In this document: positions 16,890-25,560 of the stretch, piece by piece
Position numbering within the stretch: position 1 is the stretch's first letter
Layout of the letters: each line of letters begins with the position of its first letter
Source: QHVT01 sp036399015
GTDB taxonomy: Bacteria > Acidobacteriota > Thermoanaerobaculia > Gp7-AA8
DNA length: 64,000 bases
NCBI GenBank assembly: GCA_036399015.1
Contig: DASWNW010000012.1
Location: 16,274 to 80,273, forward strand
Direction: 5' to 3'
The notes under the pieces: model-generated
Seen by the model: only the letters and a program-made list of their open reading frames with translations
Databases searched by the model: none
What the model was told of the DNA's origin: nothing
Translations under genes and position numbers: made by a program

Positions 16890-16909
16890 GACTGTACGAC
16901 TGTACGACT
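16878..16909. repeat. GTACGACT octamer array
   Basis: Four 8-bp units in a row: GTACAACT, GTAAGACT, GTACGACT, GTACGACT. The array spans the transporter stop codon and the short gap to rsmE. Confidence 0.8.
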
Positions 16910-16913
16910 CGCC

Positions 16914-17612
16914 ATGCGCCACCGCATCTTCACCGACACCCTCTCCCCCGTCGTGGTCGTCACCGGCGACGAGTTCCATCACTCCGTGCGGGTCGTCCGG
17001 TTGCGCGCCGGCGAGGAGGTGGAGCTCTTCGACCGGGAGGGCAACGCGGCGCGCGGCACGGTGCAGGCTCTGGAGCGCGACCGCGCCGTCATCGTCACCG
17101 GCGAGCCGCTGCCGTCGCGGGAGTCGCCGCTGGTGATGCATCTGGCGATGGCGATCATCCAGCTCGAGAAGTTCGAGCTGGTGCTGCAGAAGGCGACCGA
17201 GCTCGGCGTCCGCTCGATCGTCCCGCTCGTCACCGACCGCATCGAGCTGCGGGCCGAGCGCTACGCCGGGAAGATGGAGCGCTGGAACAAGATCGTCTTC
17301 GAGGCGGTGAAGCAGTCGGGACGCAGCCGCGTCCCACCCGTCCATGAGCCGGTGAAGTTCGCCGAAGCCGTCGCTACACCCGGCCTGAAAATCCTCTTCG
17401 ACGCCGAGGAACCGAGGAACCCCGAGGAACCGAGGAACCCCGAGGAACTAACAATCTTCATCGGCCCCGAAGGCGGCTGGAGCGACGAAGAGCTGCGCAT
17501 GGCGCGCGAGCAGCAATGCCTGTTCGAGCGGCTTGGTCCGCGCCGTCTGCGAGCCGAAACGGCGGCCATCGTGGCTGCGGCGGTCATCGCTTCCCGCTTT
17601 GGTGACTTGTAG
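16914..17612 (+). CDS. rsmE: 16S rRNA (uracil-1498-N3)-methyltransferase RsmE
   Basis: 232 aa. A PUA-like N-terminus (DEFHHSVRVVRLRAGEEVELFD) is followed by the SPOUT methyltransferase domain with QKATELGVRSIVPL, the SAM-binding IFIGPEGGWSDEE, and a C-terminal LGPRRLRAETAAI knot. The enzyme methylates U1498 of 16S rRNA using S-adenosylmethionine. Just before the GPEGG strand, an inserted EEPRNPEEPRNPEE segment is encoded by an 18-bp direct repeat of GAGGAACCGAGGAACCCC. It falls in a variable surface loop, so activity may be preserved. Translation probably follows that of the AmpG-like gene upstream. Confidence 0.93.
   Translation: MRHRIFTDTLSPVVVVTGDEFHHSVRVVRLRAGEEVELFDREGNAARGTVQALERDRAVIVTGEPLPSRESPLVMHLAMAIIQLEKFELVLQKATELGVRSIVPLVTDRIELRAERYAGKMERWNKIVFEAVKQSGRSRVPPVHEPVKFAEAVATPGLKILFDAEEPRNPEEPRNPEELTIFIGPEGGWSDEELRMAREQQCLFERLGPRRLRAETAAIVAAAVIASRFGDL
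17406..17448. repeat. GAGGAACC direct repeats inside rsmE
   Basis: GAGGAAC starts at 17406, 17414, 17424, 17432 and 17442. The alternating 8/10-bp spacing makes an 18-bp unit that keeps the reading frame (six residues, EEPRNP). It is the reverse complement of the TTCCTCGGG family. Confidence 0.85.
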
Positions 17613-17647
17613 TAGATTACGCCCCCTATTTTCTGGAGGTAGCGTTC

Positions 17648-18928
<1,281 letters not shown>

Positions 18929-18937
18929 AATCGGCGG

Positions 18938-19156
18938 ATGCAGATCGCCTCCGGAAAAGTCGTCAACGGGCATGTAGTCGTCGACGCGGAGCTTCCGGAG
19001 GGAGCTGACGTCACCCTCATCGCGCTGAACGACGAGGAGACGTTCGAGGTCACCCCTGAGCTCGAAGCCGTGCTGCTCGAATCGATCGCTCAAGGCCGGC
19101 GGGGCGAAACGATTCCCGCCGAGGAGCTGCTTCGCGAGATGCGCAGCCGCGAATGA
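18938..19156 (+). CDS. Putative antitoxin of a ParE/RelE-type pair
   Basis: 72 aa, acidic. The N-terminal half (GKVVNGHVVVDAELPEGADVTLIALND) looks like a short beta DNA-binding or dimerisation region found in small antitoxins with a VxxGxIxLxxxLPEGxxV pattern. The C-terminal half is helical and ends in AEELLREMRSRE, suited to wrap the toxin. It overlaps the downstream toxin gene by 4 bp (ATGA), as usual for coupled modules. Assignment rests mainly on size, the overlap and the partner. It probably autoregulates, but no operator was identified. Confidence 0.78.
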   Translation: MQIASGKVVNGHVVVDAELPEGADVTLIALNDEETFEVTPELEAVLLESIAQGRRGETIPAEELLREMRSRE

Positions 19157-19464
19157 GCGAGGCGCTGCCGATCCACGTCACCACGTTGGCGGCACGGCAG
19201 ATTCGTGAGGCCGAATCGTGGTGGCGGCTGAACCGGAGCGGAGCGCCGAACGCGATCCGGCAGGGGTTGCAGCAAGCGTTCGAGCTCATCGCCGCCCATC
19301 CACGCAGCGGCGGGCGTGCAACGAACGTCGCCCTGCCCGACGTGCGGCGCGTGTATCTGCCGCTCGTGAAGTACCACGTCTACTACCACGTCGTGGGTGA
19401 CCCGGAGCGCGTGGAGGTCGTTGCGTTCTGGCATGCGCGCCGGGGTGATGCTCCGCCGATCTAG
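19153..19464 (+). CDS. RelE/ParE-family toxin
   Basis: 103 aa. Family features are LAARQIREAESWW near the N-terminus, an amphipathic helix (NAIRQGLQQAFELIAAHP), then VRRVYLPLVKYHVYYHV and a closing strand VEVVAFWHARRGD, the usual C-terminal W-H-x-R-R of this fold. Members inhibit either gyrase (ParE) or translation (RelE); the A-E-x-W-W start and H-A-R-R end favour the ParE branch. It is coupled to the antitoxin by a 4-bp overlap, which suggests a complete type II system. Confidence 0.85.
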   Translation: MSEALPIHVTTLAARQIREAESWWRLNRSGAPNAIRQGLQQAFELIAAHPRSGGRATNVALPDVRRVYLPLVKYHVYYHVVGDPERVEVVAFWHARRGDAPPI

Positions 19465-19501
19465 GCAACCGCCAGCCGCCGCCGCCTCGCGCCGTGGTGC
19501 T

Positions 19502-19583
19502 CTCTGGAGCGACGGGCTCTCAGCCCGTCGAGGCTTCACCTGCCGCGACATCAGCCGGGCTGAGAGCCCGGCTCTCCAGGGGG
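19502..19583. repeat. Pair of GGGCTCTCAGCCC palindromes in inverted order
   Basis: CTCTGGAGCGACGGGCTCTC and CAGCCCGTCG at 19502-19530 face AGCCGGGCTGAGAGCCCGGC and TCTCCAGG at 19553-19581. Each is itself palindromic and the pair forms a larger inverted repeat. The right copy encodes the last residues of the glyoxalase (PPGEPGSQPG). Confidence 0.8.
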
Positions 19584-20003
19584 AACGACCACCCGCCGCC
19601 AGCCTTCCCCGGTGTGCTCCCAGAGGGTGCCGTGCATGTCGAGCCAGGGGCCGATGGGGCGGCCGTCCTTTGGCTCGGAGCCGATGCGGAGGACGTGGCC
19701 GTCGGGGTCCTCGATCTGCATCTCGAACGCCCAGAGGTAGTTCGTCGGCGGGTGGCGGACTTTCGCGCCGCGGGCGACGTAGTCGGCGTAGAGCGGCTCC
19801 ACGTCGTCCACGCCGATCCAGACCCAGGTGCCGGGGTGGCCCTGGTCGCCTTCGGTGAGGAAGAGCTGGCAGCCGTCGCGGGCCACGGAGGCGATGATCC
19901 CCGGCTCGTGAAACACGATCGTGAAGCCGAGGATGCGGACGTAGTAGTCGATGCTCGTCGGCAGGTCGCGGACGTAGAAGATCGGCGTCACGTTCTCGAA
20001 CAT
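19551..20003 (-). CDS. Glyoxalase/bleomycin-resistance (VOC) family protein
   Basis: 150 aa, one VOC module pair: MFENVTPIFYVRDLPTSIDYY and LGFTIVF at the start, then FEMQIEDPDGHVLRIGSEP with the Glu/His residues usually involved in metal binding. Substrate unknown; family members range from glyoxalases and dioxygenases to drug-binding proteins. The C-terminal tail VVPPGEPGSQPG is read through a GGGCTGAGAGCCC palindrome and is probably a recent addition. It lies directly downstream of prmA (1 bp gap), so it may be the last gene of a ppa-prmA transcript. Confidence 0.85.
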   Translation of the reverse strand: MFENVTPIFYVRDLPTSIDYYVRILGFTIVFHEPGIIASVARDGCQLFLTEGDQGHPGTWVWIGVDDVEPLYADYVARGAKVRHPPTNYLWAFEMQIEDPDGHVLRIGSEPKDGRPIGPWLDMHGTLWEHTGEGWRRVVVPPGEPGSQPG

Positions 20004-20004
20004 C

Positions 20005-20850
20005 TCAGCCCCTTTCGAAGACCCCGGCCCACCACTCCCCCTTCATCCGCTCCGCCACCAGCGTCAGCCCGTGCGGGCGGGCGGCGGCGACGACGTCGTC
20101 GCGTTTGACGACGAGGATGCCGCTGAGGATCAGGCGCGCGTCCGGCGCGAGCCGCGGCACGACGTCGGCGAGGAGCGGGAGGATGACCTCGGGGATGATG
20201 TTCATCGTCACCAGGTCGAACTCCCCCGCGCGGAGCGCCTCCACGCTGCCGATGAAGAGCGGCATCGCCGCCTCGGGGACGCCGTTGCGGATGCGGTTGT
20301 CGCGCAGTGCGCCGTAGGCGTCGGTGTCGTTGTCGAAGGCGACGACATAGCGCGCGCCGAGGCGGTGCATGGCCAGGGCGAGGATGCCGCTGCCGGCGCC
20401 GACGTCGAGGCCGCGCTTTCCGGCGACGTCCATCGTCTCCAGCAGCTCGATGCAGAGCCAAGTGGTCTCGTGCGAGCCGGTGCCGAACGCCTGCTCCTGC
20501 GGCACCACGATCGTCAGGCGGTCGGAGTCCGCCGGAAACAGCGAGACGTCGGGCGCGACGACGAAACGGGCGCCGATGAAGAGCGGCGTGAGCGACTGCT
20601 GGTAGACGTCCAGCCAGTCGAGACGCTCCCGCTCCGTCTCGTGAAACTCCACCTCCCCCAGCCCACGCAGCACCTCGGCCGCGGCGGCGCGGTCTTCCGG
20701 CGAGTCGAAGTAGGCCGCGATGGTGGCCGTCCCGTTCACCTCGGACGACGTGCTCCCGGTGGACGCGGTGAGGAACAGGCGCGCCTGCAACAGTTCCTCG
20801 AGCGCCGCCTCGCGCGCGTCGAACGACAGCTCGAGGATGAAGTCTTTCAC
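20005..20850 (-). CDS. prmA: Ribosomal protein L11 methyltransferase
   Basis: 281 aa from a GTG at 20850 whose codon overlaps the ppa stop (GTGA). The substrate-binding N-terminus (MKDFILELSFDAREAALEEL) precedes a Rossmann methyltransferase domain with the PrmA signature AFGTGSHETT, the SAM loop DVGAGSGILALA and the NIIPEVILPLL motif IV. It trimethylates L11 with S-adenosylmethionine. Length and motif order match PrmA well. It is translationally coupled to the pyrophosphatase gene upstream. Confidence 0.93.
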   Translation of the reverse strand: MKDFILELSFDAREAALEELLQARLFLTASTGSTSSEVNGTATIAAYFDSPEDRAAAAEVLRGLGEVEFHETERERLDWLDVYQQSLTPLFIGARFVVAPDVSLFPADSDRLTIVVPQEQAFGTGSHETTWLCIELLETMDVAGKRGLDVGAGSGILALAMHRLGARYVVAFDNDTDAYGALRDNRIRNGVPEAAMPLFIGSVEALRAGEFDLVTMNIIPEVILPLLADVVPRLAPDARLILSGILVVKRDDVVAAARPHGLTLVAERMKGEWWAGVFERG

Positions 20851-21464
20851 GCGCCCCCGGTTCCGAAGTGCGTGCGGTAGTCCTCCATCGCCGCCTGCAC
20901 CACCGCCGCCGCATGCTCGTAGCCGTACGTGCCGGCGACGCGGATGCGCTGCGCCTCCCCCGGCACGAGCTTGTACGTGCTGAAGTAGTGCTCGAGCCGC
21001 TCGACCAGCACCGGCGGCACGTCGGCGATGTCCTCGGCGTCGCCCCAGACGTAGTCGCCCTGCAGCACGGCGATGATCTTGTCGTCGGCCTCGCCGCGGT
21101 CGAGAAGCTGCAGCCCGCCGATGACACGCGCGGCGACGAGAATCTCCGACTTCGAGATCGGCCGCTCGCTGAGCACGCAGATGTCGAGCGGATCGCCGTC
21201 CCCCTTCGAGGCGACGGGCGAGAGCCGCGTGACCGCCTCCGCGCAGTACGTCTGCGGGATGAAGCCGTAGAGCGCGGGCGGCTGCGACGAGGTGCGCTGC
21301 GGGCGGTCCACCTTGAGATAGCCCGACTGCTTGTCGACCTCGTACTTGATCAGGTCGAACGGGGTGATCTCGACGAAGACGTTGACGACGCGGGGGGCGT
21401 CGGCGCCGGCCGTGAGGCCGTGCCAGGGATGGGGGCGATAGAGAGAAAACGTCGGCTGGGCCAT
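20847..21464 (-). CDS. ppa: Inorganic pyrophosphatase (family I)
   Basis: 205 aa from MAQPTFSLYRPHPWHG. Motifs: EITPFDLIKYEVDKQSGYLK at the start, YGFIPQTYCAEAV, and the metal-binding GDGDPLDICVL. It hydrolyses pyrophosphate to drive biosynthetic reactions in the cytosol. About 25 extra N-terminal residues relative to the shortest bacterial enzymes resemble the longer form in some phyla. Longer in-frame starts run into the divergent methyltransferase and were not used. It overlaps prmA by 4 bp. Confidence 0.94.
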   Translation of the reverse strand: MAQPTFSLYRPHPWHGLTAGADAPRVVNVFVEITPFDLIKYEVDKQSGYLKVDRPQRTSSQPPALYGFIPQTYCAEAVTRLSPVASKGDGDPLDICVLSERPISKSEILVAARVIGGLQLLDRGEADDKIIAVLQGDYVWGDAEDIADVPPVLVERLEHYFSTYKLVPGEAQRIRVAGTYGYEHAAAVVQAAMEDYRTHFGTGGA

Positions 21465-21503
21465 TCCGCGGGCGATTCTATTGCTATCATCCGCCTCCTC
21501 GAA

Positions 21504-22076
21504 ATGGACACGCTCGCGGACATGCTCTGCCACGTTGCCGAGTACGCGCGCCACCCGCGCTCGATCGGCGCCATCATCCCGAGCAGCAAGGCGCTCGCGC
21601 GGACGATGACCGAGAGCGTCCCCCGCCTCGGCGAACGGGACGTGATCATCGAGCTCGGTCCCGGCACCGGCGCGATCACCCGCGCCATCGTCACCGCCTG
21701 GCCGCGCAACCGGATCATCGCCGTGGAGAAGAACGCGCGGCTCGCGGCGATGCTGCGCCAGCGCTTCCCCCGCGTCGACGTCGCCGAGACCTGCGTCTCG
21801 ACCATCGCCCAGGACCTCATCCCGAAGGGCTATCGGGTCGGCGCGGTGCTGAGCAGCCTGCCGATGCTCTCCTTCGACGACGCCATGCGCCGCCGCGTGC
21901 TCGACGCCGTCTGCGGCCTCCTCGACCCGCGCGCGGTGTACATCCAGTTCACCTACTCCCGCGCCGCGTGGGACGGGTTCGCGCCGGAAGGGCTGCGCCT
22001 CGTCGGCACGCGGCGGGTGATGCGCAACCTGCCGCCGGCGACGATCCTCTCGTTCGTGAAGCACGCTGCCGCGTGA
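21504..22076 (+). CDS. Phospholipid N-methyltransferase-like SAM methyltransferase
   Basis: 190 aa. The opening ARHPRSIGAIIPSSKALAR, the SAM-binding loop IIELGPGTGAITRAI, the acidic VEKNARLAAMLRQRFP and the SSLPMLSF motif match the COG3963 phospholipid N-methyltransferase group, related to rRNA adenine dimethylases (KsgA fold). Members methylate phosphatidylethanolamine towards phosphatidylcholine at the membrane surface; this role is inferred from the short length and the P-R-S-I-G-A motif, not proven. The start was taken at MDTLADM because longer frames run into the divergent ppa gene. An FKBP gene follows after 27 bp. Confidence 0.8.
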   Translation: MDTLADMLCHVAEYARHPRSIGAIIPSSKALARTMTESVPRLGERDVIIELGPGTGAITRAIVTAWPRNRIIAVEKNARLAAMLRQRFPRVDVAETCVSTIAQDLIPKGYRVGAVLSSLPMLSFDDAMRRRVLDAVCGLLDPRAVYIQFTYSRAAWDGFAPEGLRLVGTRRVMRNLPPATILSFVKHAAA

Positions 22077-22103
22077 GACGCGTTCGCCGATAGAATCCGC
22101 CGG

Positions 22104-22580
22104 ATGAGAGCTCTCGCCGCCGTTTCGATACTGCTGCTTGCCGCCTGCACCTCGCAGACGAGCGACCAGGCCCCCGCCACTTCCGCACCGGAGACCAGGA
22201 TGACGACCCAGCAAGGCGACACCTTCGCGATGCCCACCAACCTGCAGAGCACCGCGTCGGGGCTGCAGTACTCGATCGACCGCCCCGGCACCGGCGCGCA
22301 GCCGCAGCCGGGACAGATCGTGTCGGTCCACTACACCGGCTGGCTCACCGACGGAAAGAAGTTCGACAGCTCCCGCGACCGCAACAAGCCGTTCGAGTTC
22401 CCGCTCGGCCAAGGGCGCGTCATCCGCGGGTGGGATGAAGGGGTGGCGGCGATGAGGATCGGCGAGAAGCGGACGCTGGTCATCCCGCCGGACCTCGGCT
22501 ACGGCGCGCGCGGCGCCGGCGGCGTGATCCCGCCGAATGCGACGCTCGTCTTCGCGGTAGAGCTCCTCGGCGCACGCTGA
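22104..22580 (+). CDS. FKBP-type peptidyl-prolyl isomerase, lipoprotein
   Basis: 158 aa. The signal peptide has lipobox LLLAAC (Cys near residue 14), then a ~35-residue linker rich in Thr/Ser/Gln and one FKBP domain: VSVHYTGWLTDGKKFDSS, GQGRVIRGWDEGVAAM, YGARGAGGVIPPNATLVFAVELL. The aromatic and Asp residues of the active site are kept. It likely assists folding of exported proteins while anchored to a membrane. It is convergent with dnaJ, with only 4 bp between the stops. Confidence 0.93.
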   Translation: MRALAAVSILLLAACTSQTSDQAPATSAPETRMTTQQGDTFAMPTNLQSTASGLQYSIDRPGTGAQPQPGQIVSVHYTGWLTDGKKFDSSRDRNKPFEFPLGQGRVIRGWDEGVAAMRIGEKRTLVIPPDLGYGARGAGGVIPPNATLVFAVELLGAR

Positions 22581-22584
22581 GGAG

Positions 22585-23700
22585 CTACGAGAAGAACTCC
22601 TTCACCTTATCGAACACGCCCTTCTCCCCGGGCGGATTCTCCCCCTCGATCGTCGCCAGCCGCTCGAGCAGATTGCGCTGCTCGTCGTTGACCGTGGTGG
22701 GGATGCGCACGACCGTGTGCACGTAATGGTCGCCGCGGCCGGTGCCGTCGAGGAAGGGGACGCCCTTCCCGCGGAGACGGAAGACCTGGTTCGGCTGCGT
22801 GCCGGCCGGGATCTTCAGTGAGTCGCTGCCGTCGATCGTCTCGACGGTGGCGTCGCCGCCGAGGGCGGCCTTGGTGAAGCTGATGGCGTGCTCGCAATGG
22901 ATGTCGTAGTCGCGGCGCTGGAACTTCGGATGCTCCTTCACCGACAGGAAGACGTAGAGATCGCCCGCCGGTCCGCCGTTGAAGCCGGCCTCCCCCTCGC
23001 CAGCGACGCGCAGCCGTGAGCCGTCGTCGACGCCCGCCGGGATCTTGACCGAGATCTTCTTCTCCTCGCGCACCCGTCCCGCGCCGCCGCAGGTCGCGCA
23101 GGGATCCTTGATCACCTTCCCCTGTCCGCCGCACTGCGGGCAGGTGCGCGCGACGGCGAAGAAGCCCTGTGAATAGCGGATCTGGCCGCGGCCGCCGCAG
23201 CCGGTGCAGGTCACGGGCTGCGTGCCCGACTTGGCGCCCGAGCCGGTGCAGGTCGCGCAGGTGATCGTGCGCGGCACGTTCAACGAGATCTCCTTGCCGA
23301 AGACCGCGTCCAGGAACTCGAGCTGCAGGTCGTAGCGCAGGTCGTTGCCGCGCGCCGGGCGCGTGCCCTTGCGCCCGCGGGCGCCGAAGAAGTCGCCGAA
23401 GCCGAACAGGTCGCCGAGGATGTCGCCGAAGTCGGCGAACTGGTTCGGGTCGAAGCCGCCCATGCCGGACATCCCTTGATGTCCGTAGCGGTCGTAACGC
23501 CCGCGCTTCTCCTCGTCGGAGAGCACGCCGTACGCTTCCGCCGCCTCCTTGAACTTCTCCTCGGCCTCGGAGTCGCCGGGATTCTTGTCGGGGTGGTACT
23601 TGACCGCGAGCTTGCGGTACGCCTTCTTGATCTCGTCTACGGTAGCGGTGCGGGAGAGCCCCAGCACCTCGTAGTAGTCGCGTTTCTCGGTGGTAGCCAT
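22585..23700 (-). CDS. dnaJ: Chaperone protein DnaJ
   Basis: 371 aa. The J domain has the HPDK motif (AVKYHPDKNPGD), then a Gly/Phe region (GMSGMGGFDPNQF, FGFGDFFGA). Four zinc-binding CxxCxGxG-type repeats follow (CATCTGSG, CTGCGGRG, CPQCGGQG, CATCGGAG), then the client-binding C-terminal domains. DnaJ delivers unfolded clients to DnaK and stimulates its ATPase. The ATG directly abuts the dnaK stop (TAA then ATG), which implies coupled translation; it is the last gene of the hrcA-grpE-dnaK-dnaJ operon. Confidence 0.97.
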   Translation of the reverse strand: MATTEKRDYYEVLGLSRTATVDEIKKAYRKLAVKYHPDKNPGDSEAEEKFKEAAEAYGVLSDEEKRGRYDRYGHQGMSGMGGFDPNQFADFGDILGDLFGFGDFFGARGRKGTRPARGNDLRYDLQLEFLDAVFGKEISLNVPRTITCATCTGSGAKSGTQPVTCTGCGGRGQIRYSQGFFAVARTCPQCGGQGKVIKDPCATCGGAGRVREEKKISVKIPAGVDDGSRLRVAGEGEAGFNGGPAGDLYVFLSVKEHPKFQRRDYDIHCEHAISFTKAALGGDATVETIDGSDSLKIPAGTQPNQVFRLRGKGVPFLDGTGRGDHYVHTVVRIPTTVNDEQRNLLERLATIEGENPPGEKGVFDKVKEFFS

Positions 23701-25539
23701 TTACGAAGTCGGTTCCGAAGTGGACATGCTCTTCATGGGGTTGTACAGCATGACGCTGGTGAGGATGCGCGAGGCGTTCTGCAGCTCGAAGATCGCGTCG
23801 TTGATCTTCTGCTTGTCGTCCGCGGTGACCGACTCGCGCGCCTTCATGATGATCTTCTGCACGCGGTCGCGGTCGCCCTCGTTCAGCAGCTTCCCGAACT
23901 CCTTGAACACCTTGTCGTTGGTGTAGATCATCCCCTCCAGCTTGTTCTGGAGCACGCGCATCTCGCGGCGCGCGGAGTCGGCGCGCTGGTGGGCGGAGGC
24001 GTCGTTGATGATGCGGTCGATCTCGTCCTTCGAGAGGCCACCCGCGGGGTTGATCTGCACGCCCTGAGACTGCCCCGTGGCCTGGTCGCGCGCGGTGACG
24101 TTGACGATGCCGTTCGAGTCGATGGCGAACGTGACCTCGATCTGCGGCACGCCGCGCGGCGCGGGCGGGATGCCGACCAGGTCGAACTTGCCGAGGGAGT
24201 TGTTTTCGCGCGCGAACTCGCGCTCGCCCTGCAGCACGTGCACCGTGACCTTGTTCTGGTTGTCGGCAACGGTGGTGAAGACGAGCGAATTCTTGGTCGG
24301 AATCGTGGCGTTGCGGTCGATCAGCTTGGTGAAAAGGCCACCGTGCGTCTCGATGCCGAGGGAGAGCGGCGTGACGTCGAGGAGCACCATGTCCTTGATG
24401 TCGCCGCGGAGGATGCCTCCCTGGATGGCGGCGCCGACCGCGACCACCTCGTCGGGATTGATGTTGCGGTTGGGGTCCTTGCCGAAGACCTGCTTGACCG
24501 ATTCGACGACGCGCGGCATGCGCGTCTGGCCGCCGACGAGCACGATCTCGTCGACGTCGCGGGCGGTCACGCCGGCGGCGCGCAGCGCGTCGTTGACCGG
24601 CCCGATGGTCTTCTGCACCAGGTCTTCGACCAGGCGCTCGAGCTCCCTGCGCGTCAGCACGGTGTTGAGGTGCTTGGGGCCGGAGGCGTCGGCGGAGATG
24701 AACGGCAGCGTGATGCGCGACTCCTGCTCGATCGACAGCTCACACTTCGCGCGCTCGGCCGCCTCCTTGAGCCGCTGCAGGGCCATGCGGTCGTCCCGGA
24801 GGTCGATGCCGGTGTCGCGCTGGAACGTCTCGATCAGCCAGTCCATGACCCGCTTGTCGAAGTCTTCGCCGCCGAGGTAGGTGTCGCCGGAAGTGGAGAG
24901 GACCTCGAACAGGCCGTCCTCGAGCTTGAGGATCGAGACGTCGAACGTGCCGCCGCCGAGGTCGTAGACGGCGATGACCTGGTTCTGCCGGTTCTCGAGA
25001 CCGTACGCGAGCGCCGCGGCGGTCGGCTCGTTGATGATGCGCAGCACCTCGAGGCCGGCGATCTTGCCGGCGTCGCGCGTGGCCTGCCGCTGCGAGTCGT
25101 TGAAGTAGGCGGGGACGGTGATGATCGCCTCGTTGATCTCCTCGCCGAGGAAGTCCTGCGCGAACGCCTTGATCTCCATGAGCACGAACGCCGAGATCTC
25201 CTCGGCGGAGTACTCGCGGTCGCGGATCTTCACCTTCACGTCGCCGTTCGAGGCGGGGACGATGTTGTACGGCAGGACCGACTTCGCGTGCGCGACTTCG
25301 TCCGACTCGTACTTGCGGCCGATCAGCCGCTTGATCGCGAAGACCGTGTTGAACGGGTTCGTGATCGCCTGCCGCTTCGCGATCTGGCCGACCAGGCGCT
25401 CGCTGTCCTCGGTGAAGCCGACCACGGAGGGGGTGGTGCGGCTCCCCTCGCGGTTGGCGATCACCTGAGGTGCCGTCACGTCGACGACAGCCACGCACGA
25501 ATTGGTCGTGCCGAGATCGATTCCGATGATTTTGGGCAT
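23701..25539 (-). CDS. dnaK: Chaperone protein DnaK (Hsp70), short C-terminus
   Basis: 612 aa. The ATPase domain is complete: IGIDLGTTNSCVAV, AVYDLGGGTFDVS, and LVGGQTRMPRV. The substrate-binding domain follows (DVTPLSLGIETHGG). The helical lid is present (EIDRIINDASAHQRAD onward), but the protein ends MKSMSTSEPTS, about 25 residues shorter than E. coli DnaK, without the acidic D/E-rich tail that ends in EVVD/EEVD-like residues. Hsp70 folds and disaggregates proteins in an ATP cycle with DnaJ and GrpE. It is third in the heat-shock operon, 21 bp after grpE. Confidence 0.97.
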   Translation of the reverse strand: MPKIIGIDLGTTNSCVAVVDVTAPQVIANREGSRTTPSVVGFTEDSERLVGQIAKRQAITNPFNTVFAIKRLIGRKYESDEVAHAKSVLPYNIVPASNGDVKVKIRDREYSAEEISAFVLMEIKAFAQDFLGEEINEAIITVPAYFNDSQRQATRDAGKIAGLEVLRIINEPTAAALAYGLENRQNQVIAVYDLGGGTFDVSILKLEDGLFEVLSTSGDTYLGGEDFDKRVMDWLIETFQRDTGIDLRDDRMALQRLKEAAERAKCELSIEQESRITLPFISADASGPKHLNTVLTRRELERLVEDLVQKTIGPVNDALRAAGVTARDVDEIVLVGGQTRMPRVVESVKQVFGKDPNRNINPDEVVAVGAAIQGGILRGDIKDMVLLDVTPLSLGIETHGGLFTKLIDRNATIPTKNSLVFTTVADNQNKVTVHVLQGEREFARENNSLGKFDLVGIPPAPRGVPQIEVTFAIDSNGIVNVTARDQATGQSQGVQINPAGGLSKDEIDRIINDASAHQRADSARREMRVLQNKLEGMIYTNDKVFKEFGKLLNEGDRDRVQKIIMKARESVTADDKQKINDAIFELQNASRILTSVMLYNPMKSMSTSEPTS

Positions 25540-25560
25540 TCCGTGTTTGGGGTAAGACTA

